Below are positions 1 through 5,555 of a DNA stretch of 5,555 nucleotides, piece after piece. The DNA is taken from assembly GCA_020027805.1 (NCBI GenBank), contig JAHKKQ010000143.1, positions 1 through 5,555 on the forward strand, given 5' to 3'. The stretch's first letter is position 1, and each line of letters opens with the position of its first letter. The notes below the pieces were generated by a model that saw only the letters and a list, made by a program, of their open reading frames with translations, ran no database searches and had not been told where the DNA came from. The stretch comes from Candidatus Dadabacteria bacterium (GTDB lineage Bacteria; Desulfobacterota_D; UBA1144; Nemesobacterales; UBA2774). Made by a program: the position numbers and the translations under genes.

Positions 1-1566
1 GTCTCGGGCGGCACATCCGTAGTCCACAACGGCATAATAGAGAATTACTCTCTGCTCAAAGGCGAGCTAATAAAGAAGGGCTACAAGTTTTATTCCGATA
101 CCGATACGGAAGTACTGGCGCATCTGATCGAGAGCTGCTGCGGTCCCGGTATCACATTCGAAGACGCCGTAAGGGCCGCGTTCAGGATGGTTGAAGGGTC
201 GTACGCGGTAGCCGTCATATCCGACAGGATGCCCGATAAGGTAATTGCGACGAGAAAGTTCTCGCCTCTAATAGTGGCTCTGGGCGATCACGAGAATTAT
301 CTGGCCTCGGACGTACCGGCGATCCTTCCTTACTGCAGGAACGTTATATACCTCGAGGACGGCGACGTCGCGGTGCTCGAAAAGAACGGCATCGGTATCA
401 CGGACCTCAACGGGGACCCTGTGGAGAGGAACGTCCAGACCATCAACTGGGACCCCGTTTCGGTTGAAAAGTGCGGATACCGGCACTTCATGATAAAAGA
501 GATCCACGAGCAGCCGCAGGCCGTGCTGGATACGATGAGGGGGAGGTTCTCGGAAGAAACCGGCGAGGTCTTCTTCGAGGGGTTCGAAGGGTCTCCCTAT
601 AAAGACGTCAACCGGATAACCGCCCTTGCATGCGGGACGTCTTACCATGCGTCCCTCATAGGCAAGTATATGATCGAGACATTAGCCAGAGTCCCGGTAC
701 AGGTGGAGATAGCGTCTGAATTCCGCTACAGGAATCCTATTCTCGACAAAAACACGCTGGCGATCGCCGTCTCGCAGTCAGGCGAAACCGCGGATACGTC
801 GGAAGCCCTCTATGAGGCCAAGGCGTGCGGGGCAAAGACCCTCGGCATAACAAATGTCCTCATGAGCAAGATTGCCAGGGATGCCGACAAAGTCATCTAT
901 ACGCACGCGGGCCCGGAAATCGGCGTCGCGTCGACCAAAGCCTTTACTACCCAGCTCATAGTATTTTATTTGTTATCGGTTTATCTGGGCAGGATAAAAA
1001 AACAGATAGATAAAAAAAGATCGATCGAGCTCATCAGGGACGCCATCAGGCTGCCCCAGCTGATTCAGATGACGCTCAGGCTCGATGACGAAATAAAGGA
1101 CCTGGCGAAGGAATTTTTCGATTATAGAAACTTCCTCTACCTCGGACGCGGAATCAATTACCCGGTCGCGTTCGAAGGGGCCCTCAAGCTGAAGGAAGTT
1201 TCGTACATACACGCCGAGGGGTATGCGGCCGGGGAGATGAAGCACGGCCCAATCGCGCTTATAGACGATGAGATGCCCGTGGTCCTCATAGCGCCCAACG
1301 ACGGCATCACATACAAGAAGATCCTCGGCAACCTTCAGGAAGTCAGGGCACGGAGGGGCAAGGTGATATTCCTCACGTCCGATACGCCTCCCGATGAATT
1401 GATGGGCAGCGTCGACCGCGTTATCGAAATCCCGGGGAGCAACTATCTTCTGAGTCCCGTGCTGTCCGTCGTCCCGCTCCAGCTCCTGGCCTATCACATA
1501 GCGGTTCTGAAGGGGACTGACGTCGACCAGCCCAGGAACCTGGCCAAGGTCGTCACAGTCGAGTAG
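1..1566 (+). CDS. glmS: Glutamine--fructose-6-phosphate aminotransferase (isomerizing), 5'-truncated by window edge
   Basis: GlmS makes glucosamine-6-phosphate from fructose-6-phosphate and glutamine in the cytoplasm, the first step towards UDP-GlcNAc for peptidoglycan and lipopolysaccharide. The frame is open from base 1, and 521 codons are present. Compared with the roughly 609-residue E. coli enzyme, about 88 N-terminal residues lie outside, including the Cys1 nucleophile. What remains of the glutaminase domain begins with VVHNGIIENY; N10-G11 of the fragment match the oxyanion-hole pair Asn98-Gly99, and D35 matches Asp123. Two SIS domains follow: ACGTSY at 210-215, SQSGET at 258-263, ASTKAF at 310-315, then KLKEVSYIHAEGYAAGE and KHGP carrying the equivalents of catalytic Glu488 and His504. 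The C-terminus DQPRNLAKVVTVE is typical and supplies the equivalent of Lys603. The ATG at 187 is internal, because homology continues upstream of it. No frameshift or missing catalytic residue is seen in the part present. Confidence 0.97.
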   Translation, partial: VSGGTSVVHNGIIENYSLLKGELIKKGYKFYSDTDTEVLAHLIESCCGPGITFEDAVRAAFRMVEGSYAVAVISDRMPDKVIATRKFSPLIVALGDHENYLASDVPAILPYCRNVIYLEDGDVAVLEKNGIGITDLNGDPVERNVQTINWDPVSVEKCGYRHFMIKEIHEQPQAVLDTMRGRFSEETGEVFFEGFEGSPYKDVNRITALACGTSYHASLIGKYMIETLARVPVQVEIASEFRYRNPILDKNTLAIAVSQSGETADTSEALYEAKACGAKTLGITNVLMSKIARDADKVIYTHAGPEIGVASTKAFTTQLIVFYLLSVYLGRIKKQIDKKRSIELIRDAIRLPQLIQMTLRLDDEIKDLAKEFFDYRNFLYLGRGINYPVAFEGALKLKEVSYIHAEGYAAGEMKHGPIALIDDEMPVVLIAPNDGITYKKILGNLQEVRARRGKVIFLTSDTPPDELMGSVDRVIEIPGSNYLLSPVLSVVPLQLLAYHIAVLKGTDVDQPRNLAKVVTVE

Positions 1567-1573
1567 CAGGATT

Positions 1574-1643
1574 ATCCGATTGCCTATACAGGCATAGTTC
1601 CGGAATGCTGAGCCTCCTCCGATCGGTGCGTCGGATTATTGTT
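1574..1643 (+). terminator. Weak inverted repeats after glmS, possible terminator
   Basis: Two short hairpins can be drawn: TGCCT/AGGCA with a 4-nt loop (1581-1594), and TCCGA/TCGGA with an 8-nt loop (1618-1635) followed by T-rich TTATTGTT. ATCCGA at 1574-1579 could instead pair with TCGGAT at 1631-1636 and enclose the first hairpin. All stems are only 5-6 bp and there is no clean T-run, so a terminator for glmS is possible but poorly supported. Confidence 0.2.
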
Positions 1644-1669
1644 CACTCCTCATTTTCAAACGCGATAAT
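1642..1669 (+). promoter_or_regulatory. Possible sigma70-like promoter for purD
   Basis: GATAAT at 1664-1669 matches five of six bases of the -10 consensus. TTCACT at 1642-1647 is a 4/6 match to the -35 box with a 16-nt spacer; TTGTTC at 1639-1644 is an alternative with a 19-nt spacer. It sits about 60 bases before purD, in a 164-base spacer that suggests purD does not simply read through from glmS. This is a consensus match only. Confidence 0.3.
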
Positions 1670-1730
1670 GTCTGGTAGATTTACGGGCTTCTTGCAGTAT
1701 TAACCGAAAAATAAAGGGGTCACGATTGCA

Positions 1731-3047
1731 ATGAAAGTGCTTGTTGTCGGTTCAGGCGGCAGGGAACATGCTTTATGCTGGAAGATAAGGCAGAGTCCGC
1801 TCGTTAAGACCCTGTACTGCGCTCCGGGTAATCCGGGGATTTCAAAACACGCGGAGTGCGTCGATATCAAGGTGTCGGACATAGAGGGACTGCTCCGGTT
1901 CGCGAGGGCCGAGGAAATCGGACTGACAGTCGTGGGCCCCGAGTTCCCGCTGTCTCTGGGCATCGCCGACAGGTTCGCCGAAGAGGGTCTCTCAATATTC
2001 GGGCCGACAAGGGCGGCATCCGAGATCGAGACGAGCAAGGTCTTCTCGAAGAACCTCATGAGGAAATACGGAATTCCAACCGCTTTTTTCTCCGCGTTCG
2101 CGGATTTCGAGGAAGCTGTCGAATGGGTGAAGGAAGTGAAACCCCCACTCGTGATAAAGGCCGACGGGCTCGCTTCGGGCAAAGGGGTGTTCATTTGCAG
2201 GACGGAAACCGAGGCCGTAGAGGTCCTCGACGATATTATGAGACGTAAGATATTCGGCGATTCGGGCGACAGGGTGGTAATAGAGGAATTCCTTTCAGGC
2301 GAGGAGGCATCGTTTTTCGCCCTTTCTGACGGGACCAACGTGCTGCCGCTCGAGTCCTGCCAGGACCATAAAGCCCTCCTCGACGGCGATCAGGGGCCGA
2401 ATACGGGCGGCATGGGCGCATACTCGCCCGCCCCCGTGATAACCCCCGAGCTCACTCAGGAAATAATGCGCCTCATCATTATCCCGACCGTCAAAGCGTT
2501 GAAGGAAGAGGGCAGGGAGTACAAGGGGGTGCTCTATGCCGGGCTGATGATAGAGGGCGGTCAAGCGAGGGTGCTCGAATATAATTGCAGGTTCGGCGAC
2601 CCGGAGACCCAGCCCCTCATGATGAGGATGAATTCCGATATCGTGCCTGTTCTCTCGGCGGTTGCCGGGAAGGGCCTCTCCAGGGAGAAAGTCGAGTGGA
2701 AGGACGCGGCTTCCGTATGCGTGGTCCTCGCCTCGAAGGGCTATCCCGGGGACTATAAAAGAGGGGCGCCGATAACGGGGCTTGATATAGTGGAGGGCAT
2801 GGAAAACGTCGTGGCGTTTCACTCCGGCACCTCCGCCGGTAACGGCGGCATTGTGACCGACGGCGGCCGGGTCCTGGGTATAACGGCACTCGGCGGGACG
2901 ATACCGGAGGCCATAAACCTTGCGTACCAGGCGGTTGGGAAGGTAAACTGTGATTCTCTCTGCTACAGGACCGACATAGGAAAAAAGGCGCTTCGGCACG
3001 TTCTGTTGACGGGGCCTCAAGGCAGTTTGAAGGATAAGGAGTCATAA
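1731..3047 (+). CDS. purD: Phosphoribosylamine--glycine ligase (GAR synthetase)
   Basis: PurD joins glycine to 5-phosphoribosylamine using ATP, giving glycinamide ribonucleotide in the second step of de novo purine synthesis. The 438-residue product is complete and close to the E. coli length (about 429). The N-terminal domain opens with GSGGREHAL (residues 7-15) and contains GPEFPLSLGIADRF (69-82). The ATP-grasp region shows KADGLASGKG (143-152), the IEEFLSGEEASFF segment (184-196), and DHKALLDGDQGPNTGGMGAYSPAP (212-235, given here in abbreviated sense as the family's conserved block). EYNCRFGDPETQP (283-295) is the family signature, with Glu283 and Asn285 in the usual metal-binding positions. 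The C-terminal domain carries VVLASKGYPGDYKRG. The ATG at 1731 is supported by the N-terminal homology and by AAAGGGG at 1713-1719, 11 nt upstream. The gene stands 164 bases after glmS and one base before orf104. purH or purF, frequent partners elsewhere, are not in view. Confidence 0.98.
   Translation: MKVLVVGSGGREHALCWKIRQSPLVKTLYCAPGNPGISKHAECVDIKVSDIEGLLRFARAEEIGLTVVGPEFPLSLGIADRFAEEGLSIFGPTRAASEIETSKVFSKNLMRKYGIPTAFFSAFADFEEAVEWVKEVKPPLVIKADGLASGKGVFICRTETEAVEVLDDIMRRKIFGDSGDRVVIEEFLSGEEASFFALSDGTNVLPLESCQDHKALLDGDQGPNTGGMGAYSPAPVITPELTQEIMRLIIIPTVKALKEEGREYKGVLYAGLMIEGGQARVLEYNCRFGDPETQPLMMRMNSDIVPVLSAVAGKGLSREKVEWKDAASVCVVLASKGYPGDYKRGAPITGLDIVEGMENVVAFHSGTSAGNGGIVTDGGRVLGITALGGTIPEAINLAYQAVGKVNCDSLCYRTDIGKKALRHVLLTGPQGSLKDKES
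3036..3041 (+). promoter_or_regulatory. Ribosome binding site of orf104 inside purD
   Basis: AAGGAG lies 7 nt before the ATG at 3049 and within the last codons of purD. It supports that start and suggests that ribosomes finishing purD reinitiate on orf104. Confidence 0.75.
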
Positions 3048-3048
3048 T

Positions 3049-3363
3049 ATGGCTGAGATCTGGTATTTACCTATTGATACGGAATCGATAGAGGGCATGG
3101 AAGCCCAGTATGAGCGGAATTTGCGGGACGCTATCGAGCTCCTTGAGATCACGCCTCTAAAATGGCAGTGCGGGACAGACGAATTTCCGGCGCTTAAGAC
3201 CGGGGATCCGCTCGTGGACGATAGCGGGTACGTATATGTGATGATGAGGGTGGGTGGCGACGAGGTGGCTGCGTATGAGGACAAGAGGTGGAAGCCGGGA
3301 TGGTATAAGTCCTCTCTCACCATCGTCGGGTTCGAAAAAAATCTAAGGAAAAAACCTAAATAA
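3049..3363 (+). CDS. Small conserved-looking protein of unknown function, coupled to purD
   Basis: I do not recognise this 104-residue protein. It is predicted to be soluble and cytoplasmic: there is no signal peptide or hydrophobic membrane segment. The N-terminus MAEIWYLPID leads into a likely amphipathic helix rich in Glu and Arg (about residues 14-34). A middle part with LKWQCGTDEFPALKTGDP (37-54) and the strand-like YVYVMMRV (61-68) follows, then an aromatic patch RWKPGWY (80-86), and a basic tail EKNLRKKPK (96-104). It has one cysteine, so a zinc site or disulfide is unlikely. Its start is one base after the purD stop and it has a strong Shine-Dalgarno site, so it is almost certainly translated and probably co-transcribed with purD. 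Its codon usage (AGG arginine, mixed ATA/ATC) resembles its neighbours, which argues against recent transfer. A role linked to purine synthesis is possible from position alone, but nothing in the sequence shows it. An overlapping antisense frame (3042-3323) is judged a shadow. Confidence 0.85.
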   Translation: MAEIWYLPIDTESIEGMEAQYERNLRDAIELLEITPLKWQCGTDEFPALKTGDPLVDDSGYVYVMMRVGGDEVAAYEDKRWKPGWYKSSLTIVGFEKNLRKKPK

Positions 3364-3377
3364 TTAGTCTTTTTGTC

Positions 3378-3407
3378 TTGACAGCAGTTTTCTTTTCGGG
3401 ATATATT
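3378..3407 (+). promoter_or_regulatory. Strong sigma70-like promoter of the rpsL-rpsG-fusA operon
   Basis: A perfect -35 box TTGACA (3378-3383) is followed after 18 nt by TATATT (3402-3407), a 5/6 match to the -10 box. Transcription would begin near 3414, giving a leader of about 27 nt that holds the GGAG site (3427-3430) of rpsL. The stretch just upstream (3357-3377) is very A/T-rich with a T5 run, like an UP element that binds the alpha subunit, as expected for ribosomal genes. No terminator hairpin of good quality separates it from orf104, so read-through from purD-orf104 may add to expression. Confidence 0.75.
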
Positions 3408-3440
3408 AATTGGATTACCTTTTTATGGAGATAAGTATTC

Positions 3441-3812
3441 GTGCCTACTATTAGTCAGTTGGTTAAAGATGGAAGAAAGAGGGCTAAAAAGAAGAGTAAA
3501 GCCCCCGCATTACAGAATTGTCCTCAGAGGAGAGGGGTCTGCGTCAGGGTTTACACCACAACCCCCAAAAAGCCTAATTCGGCGCTTAGAAAAGTAGCCC
3601 GTATAAGGCTGACGAACGGTATCGAGGTCACCGGATATATACCGGGTGAAGGACATACGCTTCAGGAGCACTCCGTAATACTGGTAAGGGGCGGAAGGGT
3701 AAAGGACCTGCCGGGCGTGAGGTACCATATCGTAAGGGGTACTCTCGACTCGACCGGCGTGGCTAACAGAAGGCAGAGCCGTTCGAAATACGGGGCTAAA
3801 AAACCCAAATAA
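3441..3812 (+). CDS. rpsL: 30S ribosomal protein S12
   Basis: S12 sits at the decoding centre of the small subunit, where it helps check codon-anticodon pairing. The product has 123 residues, normal for the family. It shows the basic N-terminal extension, CPQRRGVCVRVYTTTPKKPNSALRKV (residues 27-52, quoted from the family's conserved block), the PNSA loop at 45-48, and GGRVKDLPGVRYHIVRG (84-100). The C-terminal SRSKYGAKKPK is typical. Lys43 and Lys88, the positions most often altered in streptomycin resistance, are wild type. Asp89, the site of beta-methylthiolation in E. coli, is present. The start is GTG at 3441, fixed by the conserved MPTISQLV N-terminus and a GGAG site 10 nt upstream. By hand count, 13 of 15 arginine codons are AGG/AGA. 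It is first in the operon, with its own promoter, and 18 bases separate it from rpsG. Confidence 0.99.
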   Translation: MPTISQLVKDGRKRAKKKSKAPALQNCPQRRGVCVRVYTTTPKKPNSALRKVARIRLTNGIEVTGYIPGEGHTLQEHSVILVRGGRVKDLPGVRYHIVRGTLDSTGVANRRQSRSKYGAKKPK

Positions 3813-3830
3813 TCAAAGGGAACAACATAT

Positions 3831-4301
3831 ATGCCTAGGAAGGGATCAGTTTCTAAAAGAAAAATTCCCGTCGATCCCAAATTCGGTGATTTGACGGTCG
3901 CGAAGTTCATCAACTCGCTCATGCACGAGGGTAAGAAGAGCAAGGCGGAAATGATATTCTACGGTTCGCTGAAGCTCATTGCCGAAAAGACGGGGAAGGA
4001 CCCCCTCGAGGTATTCAATACGGCAATGGACAACATAAAGCCGGGTATCGAGGTCAGACCGCGCAGGGTCGGTGGCGCCACGTACCAGGTGCCTATGGAG
4101 GTCAGCTCCTTCAGGAAGCAGTCCCTCGCAATCAGATGGCTCCTCACCTCGGCAAGGAAACGAGACGGGAAGTCCATGATCGACAAGCTGACGGGAGAAA
4201 TACTGGATGCTGCTGAAGGCCGCGGCGGGGCTATAAAAAAGAGAGAAGACACACATAAGATGGCGGATGCGAACAGGGCTTTCGCCCATTACAGGTGGTA
4301 A
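3831..4301 (+). CDS. rpsG: 30S ribosomal protein S7
   Basis: S7 is the primary 16S rRNA-binding protein that nucleates assembly of the 30S head, and it lines the E site near the mRNA exit. In E. coli it also represses translation of the str operon. The product is a full-length 156-residue protein. It begins MPRKGSVSKRKIPVDPKFGD, contains the RNA-binding helix KFINSLMHEGKKSKAE, the EVRPRRVGGATYQVP beta-hairpin segment (near residues 75-89) and ends AFAHYRW. The shorter C-terminal form, close to that of many bacteria outside the enterics, is complete. The ATG is preceded by AAAGGGA at 3815-3821, with 10 nt between the last G and the start. The gene lies 18 bases after rpsL and 19 before fusA, the standard order. 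I did not find a recognisable S7 autoregulatory stem in the short rpsL-rpsG spacer, so feedback control of the E. coli kind is not shown here. Confidence 0.99.
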   Translation: MPRKGSVSKRKIPVDPKFGDLTVAKFINSLMHEGKKSKAEMIFYGSLKLIAEKTGKDPLEVFNTAMDNIKPGIEVRPRRVGGATYQVPMEVSSFRKQSLAIRWLLTSARKRDGKSMIDKLTGEILDAAEGRGGAIKKREDTHKMADANRAFAHYRW

Positions 4302-4309
4302 TAAATCGC

Positions 4310-4316
4310 GGAGGAG
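4310..4316 (+). promoter_or_regulatory. Ribosome binding site that fixes the TTG start of fusA
   Basis: GGAGGAG lies in the 19-base rpsG-fusA spacer, with its GGAGG core 6 nt before TTG at 4321. No in-frame ATG or GTG exists between the rpsG stop and this point, and the EF-G N-terminus fits directly after the TTG. Confidence 0.85.
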
Positions 4317-4320
4317 TATT

Positions 4321-5555
<1,235 letters not shown>

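Noticed and set aside
187..189. ATG as the start of glmS
   Set aside because: GlmS homology, including the Asn-Gly oxyanion pair, continues in frame from base 1, so the true start lies before the window.
973..1497. Antisense open frame of 174 codons opposite glmS
   Set aside because: Shadow of the SIS-domain coding sequence, with no protein features of its own.
2295..3020. Antisense open frame of 241 codons opposite purD
   Set aside because: It lies wholly inside a clear purD, its translation looks random and Arg/Pro/His-rich, and I saw no promoter or start context for it.
3349..3375. A-run, CTAA/TTAG hairpin and T5 run as a terminator after orf104
   Set aside because: The stem is 4 bp of mostly A-T pairs with mismatches below it; the A/T richness is better explained by the promoter upstream element.
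3441..3812. Streptomycin-resistance changes in S12
   Set aside because: Lys43 and Lys88 and the residues around them are the normal susceptible form.

Overview
The window is a stretch of bacterial chromosome of intermediate GC content, with every gene on the + strand. It holds core metabolic and translation genes: the 3' part of glmS, a complete purD, a small unrecognised gene (orf104), and the start of a str-type operon (rpsL, rpsG, 5' part of fusA). Bacterial-type S12, S7 and EF-G, Shine-Dalgarno sites and a sigma70-like promoter place it in Bacteria. Arginine is coded mostly by AGG/AGA and isoleucine often by ATA, even in ribosomal protein genes, which is unlike enteric bacteria. I cannot name the lineage; an uncultured Gram-negative or deltaproteobacterial-like group is only a guess.

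Layout: 1-1566 is glmS without about the first 88 codons. The spacer at 1567-1730 holds weak inverted repeats and a possible promoter. purD (1731-3047) is followed after one base by orf104 (3049-3363), whose ribosome binding site lies inside purD, so the two are probably co-transcribed and translationally coupled. A near-consensus promoter (3378-3407) in the short spacer drives rpsL (GTG start, 3441-3812), then rpsG (3831-4301), then fusA (TTG start at 4321, running off the end). fusA is easy to miss on the + strand because of its TTG start and missing stop.

The genes fall into two groups. GlmS makes glucosamine-6-phosphate for cell-wall precursors, and PurD carries out the second step of purine synthesis. 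S12, S7 and EF-G serve the ribosome: the decoding centre, 30S head assembly and translocation. No mobile element, CRISPR array, RNA gene or defence system is visible.

The most notable anomaly is a change in base and codon usage inside fusA from about 5224, at the boundary between the GTPase domain and domain II. It may mark recombination or a chimeric metagenomic assembly. The second point of interest is orf104, a small protein of unknown function coupled to purD.
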